From Mucilaginibacter sp. L3T2-6 (lineage in GTDB: Bacteria > Bacteroidota > Bacteroidia > Sphingobacteriales > Sphingobacteriaceae), in NCBI RefSeq assembly GCF_030519355.1, contig NZ_JAUMKC010000004.1, positions 186,001 to 250,000 of the forward strand: a stretch of DNA of 64,000 bases, given 5' to 3'. The notes beneath the pieces were generated by a model that ran no database searches, was not told where the DNA came from, and saw only the letters and a list, made by a program, of their open reading frames with translations. Of this stretch, positions 15,864 to 24,308 are shown piece by piece. Made by a program: the position numbers and the translations under genes. Every line of letters begins with the position of its first letter. Position 1 is the stretch's first letter.

Positions 15864-17534
15864 ATGGAACCATCAAAAGCGACATACGAACAGTTAGTAA
15901 GCCAAAACGAGGAGCTTAAGATACAGCTGGAAGAGGCTAATGACACCATCGATGCTATCCGAACCGGTCAGATTGACGCACTGATTGTTAACGATGGTGA
16001 CGGTCACCAGCTATATACCCTTAAAACAGCCGACCAAACCTATCGTGTATTTATAGAGAAAATGAATGAGGGCGCGGTCACTATCAACCAGCAGGGGCTG
16101 ATATTATATGCAAACACCAGTTTTGCCGGCCTGGTAGGCTTGCCGCTCGAAAAAGCCATCGGTATAAAGTTCCACTCCTTCATAGCTGATGACGCCAGGG
16201 AATTGTTTGACAGGGTTATTGCCGGCGCCTGGCAGGATGATTGCAAGGAAGAAATTCAGCTGGTAGGGCAAAATGGGAAATTGACTCCCTGCCTGCTGTC
16301 ATGCAACACAATTGATCTTGATGAGGGTGTTGCATTAAGCTTGATCCTGACCGATCTTTCAATACTTAAAGAAACTGAAAACCAGCTTAAAATAAGAAAC
16401 CAGCAGCTGGCTGCGGCGCACCAGGCTACGGAAAAATTGAATAATGAGCTGGAAGATACGGTAAGGGCTCGAACAAAGGAACTTTTTGTGAGCCGTGAAC
16501 ACTTTAAGTACCTCGCCAACAACATCCCGCAGATGACATGGACGAACACGCCAAAAGGTGAATTTGATTACTATAACCAGCAATGGTATGATTATACCGG
16601 CCTTTCTTTAGACGAAACGAAAAATATGGGATGGAAATTGGCGCTGCACCCGGATGATTTAAACCGAACTGTTGAGAAGTTCCGTTCGTCGTTGAAGACA
16701 GGAGAGATATTTGAGGTGGAAAATCGCTACAAGAGAGGTTCAGACGGTGCTTACCGCTGGCACCTTAACCGGGCAGTGCCGCTAAGGAATGAAAATAATG
16801 AAATAGTTTTTTGGGTGGGCACCGCCACCGATATTGAGGAGCGGAAAAAAGAAATGGAGCGTAAAGACGAATTTATCGGCATTGCCAGCCATGAGCTTAA
16901 AACACCGCTAACCAGCCTGAAAGGTTACCTGCAACTGATATCGGCCTACAAAAAAGATGAATTGCCGCCCGTGGTGAAACAGTATGTTGAAAAAGCAAAC
17001 AATTCATTAAATAAGCTGCAAAGATTAATTAACGACCTGTTAGACGTAAGTAAGATACAGGCGGGTAAGCTGGAATATGGGTTTGCCAGGGTTGATATTG
17101 CAGAGCTCGTAAAAAATTGTAGCGAAAATGCCCGGCTGATCCATCCCGATACCAATTTTATTATCCACGATGGCAGTAATTACATCGTGATCGCCAATGC
17201 TGAAAGGCTGGAGCAGGTGTTGATGAATTTTATCAATAATGCCGTTAAATATTCACCTCAAAATAAAGATGTGATAATAGAAACATCCTTAAATGGCAAC
17301 AATGTGAGGGTAGCGGTTACCGATTTTGGTATTGGCCTTTCGGCAGTTCAAAAAGAACGCATATTTGAGCGTTTTTACAGGGTGGAGGATAAAAAGTATA
17401 TGACCAGCGGCCTGGGTATGGGCCTGTATATTTGTGCCGAGATCATCAGCTATCATAACGGCACAATTGGCGTCGAGAGCGAAGCAGGGAAGGGCTCTAC
17501 ATTTTATTTCGAGCTGCCCTTGGTTGAAGATTAG
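15864..17534 (+). CDS. PAS-domain histidine kinase of the kai operon
   Basis: The 556-residue cytosolic kinase starts 4 nt after the second kaiB gene. It has an N-terminal coiled coil (about 5-35), a conserved IRTGQIDALIV segment, a PAS domain (about 55-170), a linker coiled coil (about 170-210), and a second PAS with PAC (about 212-328). HisKA with H343 in ASHELKTPLTS follows, then HATPase_c with N459, DFGIG (487-491) and GLGMGL (516-521). It has no KaiB-like domain of the SasA type and no receiver or output domain. Its place in the operon suggests that it senses the KaiC/KaiB state, perhaps through the separate second KaiB. The response regulator is not in the window. Confidence 0.92.
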   Translation: MEPSKATYEQLVSQNEELKIQLEEANDTIDAIRTGQIDALIVNDGDGHQLYTLKTADQTYRVFIEKMNEGAVTINQQGLILYANTSFAGLVGLPLEKAIGIKFHSFIADDARELFDRVIAGAWQDDCKEEIQLVGQNGKLTPCLLSCNTIDLDEGVALSLILTDLSILKETENQLKIRNQQLAAAHQATEKLNNELEDTVRARTKELFVSREHFKYLANNIPQMTWTNTPKGEFDYYNQQWYDYTGLSLDETKNMGWKLALHPDDLNRTVEKFRSSLKTGEIFEVENRYKRGSDGAYRWHLNRAVPLRNENNEIVFWVGTATDIEERKKEMERKDEFIGIASHELKTPLTSLKGYLQLISAYKKDELPPVVKQYVEKANNSLNKLQRLINDLLDVSKIQAGKLEYGFARVDIAELVKNCSENARLIHPDTNFIIHDGSNYIVIANAERLEQVLMNFINNAVKYSPQNKDVIIETSLNGNNVRVAVTDFGIGLSAVQKERIFERFYRVEDKKYMTSGLGMGLYICAEIISYHNGTIGVESEAGKGSTFYFELPLVED

Positions 17535-17616
17535 AAACCTGACAGAGATCTGTTGCTTTCAAAAGGCAGTTCTGCGCCGCAACCACTATCGACGATCTCT
17601 AAATCCTCTTATTCGC

Positions 17617-18621
17617 TCAATTCCGGTTCAGCTCATTATAAATCACCGGGAATATCCTGTCTAAAAATACAATCGAAGCCTTAATCGCGGTAGCGTCATC
17701 TATACTTTCATTTACCGTAATTACAGCTTTTTTTGAAGGGATAACAAAGGTAAACTGCCCGCCCCAGCCTAATCCATAAGTAATCGGCACTCCTTTATAT
17801 TCAAAATGATAAAAGCACAAAGCATAAGTTGAGCCTTCGAACCCCCAGGGTGTTTTATAAAAGATCGTTGGATGCAATAGCTGGTCAATCCATTTAGAGG
17901 AGACAATATTTTTGCCTTGATAATCTCCGTTATGCAGTAATAGGGTTGACAACTTGTTCATTTCCGCAGTATGCAGCTGAACGCTCAATAACCCGCAGCC
18001 ATCATGATAGCCATCTTTCATTTTTCCCCACACCACATCTTTAATATCCATTGGCCCGAACAGGTATTTGTTGGCAAATTGTAACGTGCTGTGGCCGCAG
18101 GCTTTTGTTAAAATTACAGAGAGGATATGTGTAGCGGCGTTATTATAATGAAACACTTTGCCGGGCTCACTAACTAAAGGTTGGTGCAAAACGTACCCGG
18201 AAGGATTTGGAAGTGCCAAATATTTATCAAGTCTTGTCAAATCCTCGTGCCACAATCCCGAGGCCTGGTTCATAACCTGCCTGATGGTGATTTGCTGTTT
18301 TCGCTTATCTGTATCGTTGGCCAGTTCAGGGAAATACTTTACCAGCCGTTCGTCAACCGAGCGGATGTAACCTTTGTCAATTGCAATACCAATAAGTAAC
18401 GACATCACACTTTTGGTGAGCGATTGGTTATTGTACAGATCCGTAGTTTTTTTGCCGTTATAATAGTGGTTAAAAATAACTTTATTGTTTTGCGATACGA
18501 CGATGGAATAAAGCTGCCTGTTGTTTTTAACAGCTGTCGCTGTATCAATATTGATTTGCGAAAAAACCGCGTGAGCAGAAAGAATAAACGCCAGCAGCAG
18601 CGGCAAAAATAGTTTGTTCAT
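17617..18621 (-). CDS. Serine hydrolase of the beta-lactamase / class C family, secreted
   Basis: The 334-residue protein has a signal peptide of about 21 residues ending at FSQ. The active-site S-x-x-K is in QSLTKSVMS, the YxN motif is YNN in FHYNNAATH, and the region GLGWGGQF probably stands for the third motif. Such proteins are periplasmic esterases, D-aminopeptidases or penicillin-binding-like enzymes. True beta-lactamase activity is not shown by the sequence. The gene is convergent with the kai kinase gene, with about 80 bp between, which hold a loose inverted repeat (17544-17550 and 17594-17600). Confidence 0.85.
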   Translation of the reverse strand: MNKLFLPLLLAFILSAHAVFSQINIDTATAVKNNRQLYSIVVSQNNKVIFNHYYNGKKTTDLYNNQSLTKSVMSLLIGIAIDKGYIRSVDERLVKYFPELANDTDKRKQQITIRQVMNQASGLWHEDLTRLDKYLALPNPSGYVLHQPLVSEPGKVFHYNNAATHILSVILTKACGHSTLQFANKYLFGPMDIKDVVWGKMKDGYHDGCGLLSVQLHTAEMNKLSTLLLHNGDYQGKNIVSSKWIDQLLHPTIFYKTPWGFEGSTYALCFYHFEYKGVPITYGLGWGGQFTFVIPSKKAVITVNESIDDATAIKASIVFLDRIFPVIYNELNRN

Positions 18622-18627
18622 ATTTAA

Positions 18628-19257
18628 TTAAGCAAGTTCAAGTTTGTTGTTTTTCCGGGTGATAATAAGCTCCGCAACAATAAGGTTCGGCACCCAGCAA
18701 AGCCAGGATATTACACGATATGAGGTAGTAAAATCAAAACGCATTATACTGGTAGCAAGCGGCAGCCATATCCGCAGGGTTACAGCCGCGAACGTAAGCG
18801 CATAATTACGTATCATCCAGCGTTCGTGTTCGTCAATCTGTAGCTTTCGGATGCTAGTATAGGCTTTTATATCGGTGAAAAACCATAATAACGCCAGCGA
18901 ACCGAAGCCTATTACACAAACTATACCGCCTGAAGCAAAAAATGCTATATATAAACCCGCACAACTGCTTAATAATACCGACAGTACATATACCTTACCC
19001 ACAAAACGGTGAATATTTAAATAACGACCCCGCAGCCGGTTGCTAAACTGGCTCCAGCCGGTTAGCATGGCCAGTCCGCCTGTCGTAATATGAACGTAGA
19101 ACAGTGTATACCAAATATTACTGTTTAACAATTCTTTTGGTTTTGATGACAGGAGCCCTTTACTGTGCATATCCACAAAATAGTATATGGCAGGGTAGAA
19201 GCCAATGGCGACTGCAAAAAGCACAAATGGTATCCAGGGCAAGTTTTTTAGTTTCAT
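18628..19257 (-). CDS. DUF2306 multi-spanning membrane protein
   Basis: The 209-residue protein has about six predicted membrane helices. Characteristic positions are YVHITTGGLAMLTGWSQF, RFVGKVYV and IDEHERWMIRNYALT, with conserved histidines (YVHI, IHR, DEHE) that resemble a haem-binding b-type membrane domain. This is the DUF2306 pattern. The function is unknown. It starts upstream of the serine hydrolase gene on the same strand and ends 6 nt before that gene's start, so they are probably co-transcribed. Confidence 0.8.
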   Translation of the reverse strand: MKLKNLPWIPFVLFAVAIGFYPAIYYFVDMHSKGLLSSKPKELLNSNIWYTLFYVHITTGGLAMLTGWSQFSNRLRGRYLNIHRFVGKVYVLSVLLSSCAGLYIAFFASGGIVCVIGFGSLALLWFFTDIKAYTSIRKLQIDEHERWMIRNYALTFAAVTLRIWLPLATSIMRFDFTTSYRVISWLCWVPNLIVAELIITRKNNKLELA

Positions 19258-19379
19258 AATGGCTTCGGGTAAGTTTTTGTTATGACTTAAGCTAATATGG
19301 TTATGTTACAGAATTTTACCCCGGAAATAATCATCCCGCACGACGACGTAAAGGTAGTGCAGGCCTTCTTTGTAATATA

Positions 19380-19412
19380 GTCCACTGGTCACTGAAAATT
19401 GTCCGCTGGTCA
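19380..19412 (+). promoter_or_regulatory. Candidate LytTR operator: two direct repeats with 21-bp period
   Basis: GTCCACTGGTCA at 19380-19391 is repeated at 19401-19412 as GTCCGCTGGTCA, with 11 of 12 bases the same and exactly 21 bp between starts. LytTR-domain regulators typically bind two direct repeats about two helical turns apart. The acyltransferase/LytS/LytTR operon starts 57 bp downstream, so the regulator may control its own operon. Confidence 0.55.
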
Positions 19413-19441
19413 AAATAGTTTCTGCAGGCTCGCGGCAAGCA

Positions 19442-19463
19442 GTTCTTTTACAGAAAAAAGAAC
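19442..19463 (+). promoter_or_regulatory. Hairpin just before the acyltransferase start codon
   Basis: GTTCTTTT (19442-19449) and AAAAGAAC (19456-19463) form a perfect 8-bp stem with a 6-nt loop, ending 5 nt before the ATG at 19469. It could lower translation initiation of the first gene of the operon. The effect is inferred only from position. Confidence 0.35.
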
Positions 19464-19468
19464 GACTA

Positions 19469-20674
19469 ATGGAAACTATTCAACGACAAACCTATCTCGA
19501 CTGGCTCCGCATTATTTCGATAGCCGGTGTATTATTTTTTCATTCGGCAATGCCTTATACCGCTTATGATTGGTGGCATATCAAAAATAAAGAAACCAGC
19601 CACCTGGTTATGGAAGTGGTGTTTTTTATGCACCTGGTGCGTATGCCGCTACTGTTTTTTATCTCGGGTACAGTTAGTTATTATATGATGCAGCGCCGCA
19701 GCAGCCTCAATTTTATCGGTCTGCGTTTTCGCAGGCTGTTTATCCCGCTGCTTGTGGGCATGTTTATTATAGTGCCGCCTCAAATTTATATGGAGCGCCT
19801 CAACAATGGCTTTCGTGGTTCGGTATGGGATTTTTATAAAACCACCTTTAGCTTTATTCCTTATCCCAAAGGTAATTTCAGCTGGCACCATTTGTGGTTT
19901 ATCGCTTACCTGTTTTTGTATGATTTATTGCTGGCCCCGCTATTTGCCTGGATGGTATCGCCAAAAAGCGAAAACTTTAAAGCAAAATTGGCGGTCCTGG
20001 CGAAAGACAAATGGGTATATATTTTAACCCTGCCAAGCATAGTGTGGTATGCATTATTGAGCAATAAACATCCCGAAACTGGCGACCTGGTGCACGACTG
20101 GTGCTATTTTGTGTACTGGCTTTTCTTTCTGCTGGCCGGCTTTATTTGTATCATTCAGCCAAAGCTGATGAACAGCCTGGAGCATAACCGCCGTTTTGCC
20201 TTGACCATCGGTTTCCTGGGTTTGCTGCTGGTAAATTACATGCGATGGAATAAATTTGACCCGTTCTACAGCGGAAGGCCGGATGACCTGTCAGTGATTT
20301 TAAGCACAGCGTTACGCCCGGTTATCGCATGGGGATGGTTGCTGGCCCTGGTGGGATATGGTAAAAAATATTTGAACCGCCCGCATAGATCGCTGAACTA
20401 TTTAAACCAGGCAGTGTATCCCTTTTATATCGTGCACCAGACCGTAATCGTGTGCATATCATACTACATTGTTGAATTGCAGGATGATATACTTTCAAAA
20501 TACCTGTTTACGGTTGTTGTAACCTTTTTCATTACGACGGGCATTTATCACCTCCTGATAAAACCGTACGCCGTAGCCAGGTTTTTGTTCGGCATGAAGC
20601 CTAAAAATGAGACTAAGCCGGTGAAAAGTACCGAGCCGGTTGTTTTGAAGGAAGAGATCCTGCTATCAGCATAA
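19469..20674 (+). CDS. Acyltransferase family 3 membrane protein
   Basis: The 401-residue protein starts with the family signature YLDWLRIISIAGVLFFHSAMPY. The histidine in FFHS is the conserved catalytic residue. About ten membrane helices follow. Acyltransferase-3 proteins move acyl groups onto sugars of the cell envelope (OafA, MdoC type) or onto glucans. The substrate is unknown. It is the first gene of an operon with the LytS-type kinase (73 bp downstream) and the LytTR regulator, which suggests that envelope modification is under their control. Confidence 0.88.
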   Translation: METIQRQTYLDWLRIISIAGVLFFHSAMPYTAYDWWHIKNKETSHLVMEVVFFMHLVRMPLLFFISGTVSYYMMQRRSSLNFIGLRFRRLFIPLLVGMFIIVPPQIYMERLNNGFRGSVWDFYKTTFSFIPYPKGNFSWHHLWFIAYLFLYDLLLAPLFAWMVSPKSENFKAKLAVLAKDKWVYILTLPSIVWYALLSNKHPETGDLVHDWCYFVYWLFFLLAGFICIIQPKLMNSLEHNRRFALTIGFLGLLLVNYMRWNKFDPFYSGRPDDLSVILSTALRPVIAWGWLLALVGYGKKYLNRPHRSLNYLNQAVYPFYIVHQTVIVCISYYIVELQDDILSKYLFTVVVTFFITTGIYHLLIKPYAVARFLFGMKPKNETKPVKSTEPVVLKEEILLSA

Positions 20675-20746
20675 ATTAAGCTTCGGCCTCAGCCATATCT
20701 TTATCTGGTGTGGCTGCGACCTTACGAATATTCTATATTTGAACCA

Positions 20747-21775
20747 ATGATATTTTTTCGTCGTTTTATTTTCCCCGCAGTTTATGGTTTGATAATTTAT
20801 TTTACCGTAAGGCTGCTGCACGATACCGAAATCGGCGAGCGCTTTTGGCGCCGGGAAGTAGCGCAGAATGCCTTCGAAATGGGTTGTAGTATCATCACCG
20901 GGTACGTGGGCGTGTACATGTTTGAGCGGCTTTTTAAGTATTTTGATAAAAAATGGCCGCTGCAGTTTTGCTACCAAAACATGGTGCGTGAGCTGCTGAT
21001 TTTGGTAGTTTGCAACCTCGCCCTGGTAAACCTGATCCTCACGCCAATGGCCGCCTTCACAGATGATGGTCTTTCCTGGGGCGATTTGGCCGACATTTGC
21101 ATGATTCCCACACTTTATGCCATTGTATATTACGGTATCGCCCGCAGCCGCACTTATATGATGGCCTATGTAGATAACCGCGTCCTGCTTGAAAAAGTAA
21201 CCAACGACCACCTGCAAACAGAACTCAAATTTTTAAAAGCGCAATACCATCCTCATTTCCTGTTCAATGCGTTGAATACTATTTATTTCCAGATGGATGA
21301 AGATGTGCAGGGCGCAAAAACAAGTATCGAAAAGTTTTCGGAGCTGCTGCGCTACCAGCTCTATGATCAGCAGCAACAGGTGCCGGTTTTAAATGAGCTG
21401 GAATACCTGCAAGGCTTTATCGACCTGCAAAAAATACGCAGCAGCGACAGGTTGCAACTAACAGTAAACTTTGATGCCGCGCTAAACGGTCAATTAGTTT
21501 ATCCCTTGCTGTTTTTACCGTTCGTGGAGAACGCCTTTAAGTTCGTCGGCGGCGATTATGTAATGTATATCAGTGCCAGTTTGCTGGATGATGAGATTCT
21601 CTTTAAGGTAGAGAACTCGGTTCCTGATTTTAAAACTCCTGCTGCAAAAGCCGGAGGTATTGGCCTCGAAAATCTGAAACGCCGCCTCGATTTGCTTTAT
21701 CCCGGCAAGTATTCGCTGCACGCAGCCTTGGAAAGTGATACTTTTATAGCCGAATTAAAACTGAAATATGAATAA
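20747..21775 (+). CDS. LytS/YehU-type sensor histidine kinase
   Basis: I use the ATG at 20747 (MIFFRRFIF); a GTG at 20708 would add 13 residues. The 342-residue kinase has about four N-terminal membrane helices. The unusual His_kinase domain has H in AQYHPHFLFNALN and a C-terminal HATPase with FVENAFKF and GIGLENLKRRL. This is the LytS class that signals to LytTR regulators. The stop overlaps the start of the response-regulator gene by 8 nt, so the two are co-translated. The signal is unknown. Confidence 0.9.
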   Translation: MIFFRRFIFPAVYGLIIYFTVRLLHDTEIGERFWRREVAQNAFEMGCSIITGYVGVYMFERLFKYFDKKWPLQFCYQNMVRELLILVVCNLALVNLILTPMAAFTDDGLSWGDLADICMIPTLYAIVYYGIARSRTYMMAYVDNRVLLEKVTNDHLQTELKFLKAQYHPHFLFNALNTIYFQMDEDVQGAKTSIEKFSELLRYQLYDQQQQVPVLNELEYLQGFIDLQKIRSSDRLQLTVNFDAALNGQLVYPLLFLPFVENAFKFVGGDYVMYISASLLDDEILFKVENSVPDFKTPAAKAGGIGLENLKRRLDLLYPGKYSLHAALESDTFIAELKLKYE

Positions 21776-22475
21776 TATCACCTGCATTATTACCGACGAC
21801 GAGCCGTTTGCACGCAAAGGATTGCAGGGCTATATTGAGAAGATAGGTTTCCTGGAACTTAAAGGCGTTTGTGAGGACGCCTTGCAATTAAGCGACATGC
21901 TGCTGCGCCAGCCAGTCGATCTGCTATTCCTGGATATACAAATGCCCCATATAACCGGCGTAGAATTTATCAGGGCATTATCCAAACCACCTAAGGTAAT
22001 ATTTACAACTGCTTATGAGCATTATGCACTGCAAGGCTTTGAGTTGGACGTATTGGATTACCTGCTGAAACCCATCAGTTATGAGCGTTTTTTGAAAGCT
22101 GCCTGGAAAGCCCGGGATTATTTCGCTTTGCGGAGAAATCCCGCCCCGGCTGTCGCTTCCCTTGCCAATTCATACATCTTTATAAAAGCGAACGGCAAGC
22201 TCGAGAAGATAAATTTTGACGAAATACTATTTATTGAGGGGATGGAGAATTACGTGGCCATTTATCTTCCCGGCAGAAAGCTTATCACTCACAGCACCAT
22301 CAAGTCTCTTTTTGAAAAGCTGCCACATGGACAGTTCATACAAACGCATAAATCATTTATCGTTGCTATTAATAAGGTGGAAACAATTGAGGGAAATACT
22401 TTGCATATACAAGAATACCAGGTGCCTGTAAGCAAATACCTCCGGGAAACGGTATTGCCGCAAATCGTGAAATAA
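21768..22475 (+). CDS. LytTR-family response regulator
   Basis: The 235-residue protein has a receiver domain (about 1-120) with acid pair D10-D11, phosphorylated D56 in LFLDIQMP and the switch residues (TTAYEHYALQG). The LytTR DNA-binding domain (about 140-235) has FIKANGKLEKINFDEILFIE and FIQTHKSFIVAINKVE. It pairs with the LytS kinase in front. Its likely target is the direct repeat at 19380-19412 upstream of the operon. It regulates probably the acyltransferase and other genes. Confidence 0.93.
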   Translation: MNNITCIITDDEPFARKGLQGYIEKIGFLELKGVCEDALQLSDMLLRQPVDLLFLDIQMPHITGVEFIRALSKPPKVIFTTAYEHYALQGFELDVLDYLLKPISYERFLKAAWKARDYFALRRNPAPAVASLANSYIFIKANGKLEKINFDEILFIEGMENYVAIYLPGRKLITHSTIKSLFEKLPHGQFIQTHKSFIVAINKVETIEGNTLHIQEYQVPVSKYLRETVLPQIVK

Positions 22476-22526
22476 TGTGCGGATATGCGAATTAGCTTTT
22501 TGCACATCGGCACCGGCCATTGGATT

Positions 22527-23156
22527 CTATTTTTTCATTAACCCAATCCTGATTCCCAATCCAATTAATATAAAACCGGCTATTTTTTCTTGTATTGCCC
22601 ATACTCTTGGGTTCCCGCTGAAAAAATCTTTGGTTTTGCCAAGCAGGCAGGCCATTAAAATAAGAACAATTGTTCCCTGTACATCAAACCATGCGCCCAA
22701 TGTGAACAGCTGAACTTTGAAGTATGACGAAGCCGGATTGATAAACTGCGGAAGAAACGATAAAAAGAAAATAGCCACTTTGGGGTTCAGTATATTGGTT
22801 AGCATCCCTTGCTTATAAAGCTTAAGGTAATCAGCATTCCCTTTCTTTTGATTTTTTGGGTCGACAGGCTGTTTTGACAGCAATGCCTTTATACCAATAT
22901 AAATGAGGTAAGCTGCCCCGGCATATTTAATTAATTGGAACAGGCAGGCCGATTTTGAAATGATAATAGACAAGCCTAACGTAGCAGCCAGTATATGTAC
23001 AAAACAGCCGGTAAATATGCCCAGTGCCGACACAATGCCTGCCCTTACGCCATATGAAATACTCCGCGACGCTACATAGATTACATCATTTCCGGGCGTA
23101 AGGTTGAGCAGCAGCGTAGTGATGAAAAACAGGTATGGGTTTTGGAAGCTGAACAT
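22527..23156 (-). CDS. LysE/RhtB-family amino-acid exporter
   Basis: The 209-residue protein has about six membrane helices and the family signature LTPGNDVIYVASRSISYGVRAGIVSALG near the N-terminus. A central NPKVAIFFLSFLPQF segment is also typical. Such transporters export amino acids such as lysine, homoserine or threonine by proton exchange. The substrate cannot be told. The gene is convergent with the LytTR gene, with a 51-bp gap and no clear terminator, and divergent from the enoyl-CoA hydratase gene. Confidence 0.9.
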   Translation of the reverse strand: MFSFQNPYLFFITTLLLNLTPGNDVIYVASRSISYGVRAGIVSALGIFTGCFVHILAATLGLSIIISKSACLFQLIKYAGAAYLIYIGIKALLSKQPVDPKNQKKGNADYLKLYKQGMLTNILNPKVAIFFLSFLPQFINPASSYFKVQLFTLGAWFDVQGTIVLILMACLLGKTKDFFSGNPRVWAIQEKIAGFILIGLGIRIGLMKK

Positions 23157-23247
23157 CTGACTAAAATAAAAAAAATAGGGTATTGTTTATCGTTGCCATT
23201 TTTGCCGCACTTTAATTTAATTTTGTGCGAAACCAATCTCAACTACC

Positions 23248-24018
23248 ATGTCCTCTGCTGAAAACGGAAGCGTAACCCTTGATATAAGCGAAACCGGTGT
23301 AGCCACCATCACCTTTTTTCATCCTTCGCAAAACGCATTGCCTTCCGCATTGCTTGATGAGCTGGCTGAAAAAATAACGTCGGCAGGCAACCATGGACAA
23401 ACCCGCGTCATTGTTTTAAAAAGCGGCGGCGACCGGACTTTTTGCGCCGGGGCGAGCTTTGATGAATTACTGGAGATAAAAGACAAGGAGGCCGGGGCCG
23501 TATTTTTTTCTGGCTTTGCAAGGGTGATCAACGCCTGCCGGAAATCATCCAAAATTGTTATTGCCCGTGTGCAGGGTAAGGCAGTTGGCGGAGGCGTGGG
23601 CCTTGCTGCTGCTGCCGATTATTGCCTGGCTACGGAAGCGGCGTCGATAAAGTTAAGCGAACTGGCCATAGGTATAGGCCCTTTCGTTATATCGCCGGCA
23701 GTTACCCGGAAAATCGGCTTGCCTGCATTTTCGCAGCTCACCATTCGTGCAACCGACTTTCAGACCGCTCAGTGGGCCCTTCAAAAAGGCTTGTATAACG
23801 AAGTATACCCGGATATCGCAACGCTGGACACCGCCCTTGATGCGCTTACTGAAAAACTCGCATCTTATCACCCCGAAGCGCTCAAAGGCCTTAAAGAGAT
23901 TTTGTGGGAAGGCACCGCCGACTGGGACGAACTGCTAACTGAGCGGGCAGCTATAAGTGGCGAACTGGTGCTGTCGGAATTTACCCAGCATGCATTAAAC
24001 AGCTTTCTGAAAAAATAA
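23248..24018 (+). CDS. Enoyl-CoA hydratase/isomerase family protein
   Basis: The 256-residue protein is a crotonase fold. It has the first oxyanion-hole segment FCAGASFDEL, the second GKAVGGGVGLAAAADYCLAT, and the helical region SELAIGIGPFVISP. The usual catalytic acid at the GxxG position is in a changed context (KLSELAIGIGP), close to methylglutaconyl-CoA hydratase and other branched-chain enzymes. A role in leucine or fatty-acid breakdown is possible, but no pathway partner lies beside it. The start at 23248 (MSSAENG) fits the family length. Confidence 0.85.
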   Translation: MSSAENGSVTLDISETGVATITFFHPSQNALPSALLDELAEKITSAGNHGQTRVIVLKSGGDRTFCAGASFDELLEIKDKEAGAVFFSGFARVINACRKSSKIVIARVQGKAVGGGVGLAAAADYCLATEAASIKLSELAIGIGPFVISPAVTRKIGLPAFSQLTIRATDFQTAQWALQKGLYNEVYPDIATLDTALDALTEKLASYHPEALKGLKEILWEGTADWDELLTERAAISGELVLSEFTQHALNSFLKK

Positions 24019-24041
24019 TCCGCTCATTTTTTCCGTTAAAA

Positions 24042-24075
24042 AAAAACAGCATTTTTGAGTTAACTGGCTGTTTTT
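24042..24075 (+). terminator. Rho-independent terminator after the enoyl-CoA hydratase gene
   Basis: AAAAACAGC (24042-24050) and GCTGTTTTT (24067-24075) form a nine-pair stem with a 16-nt loop; the T run is part of the right arm and continues partly. It lies 24 bp after the stop. A further palindrome around 24130-24164 (arms CGGCAAAAAG / CTTTTGCCG) sits in the rest of this gap. Confidence 0.65.
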
Positions 24076-24308
24076 CATTTGTTTTACCTGCCACACTCCC
24101 TTAAAATGTTAGTTACGGCCGCTATAAACCGGCAAAAAGAGTAAACGGCTAATAACTTTTGCCGAAAAAAACCGTATAACCGCCACAATTTGCATAGTAA
24201 CTATAACACTTTATTTGTATAATTAACTATTGGTTATCTTAAAGGTTTGATAGATTTACGTTGCTGATTATTAGGAGTTTATTTTAATACACCCGTCATT
24301 TTTATTGT

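Noticed and set aside
13203-17616. A kaiA gene or response regulator belonging to the kai operon
   Set aside because: I looked at both sides of the operon; upstream is a DUF3078 gene and downstream a convergent serine hydrolase. No such gene is present in the window.
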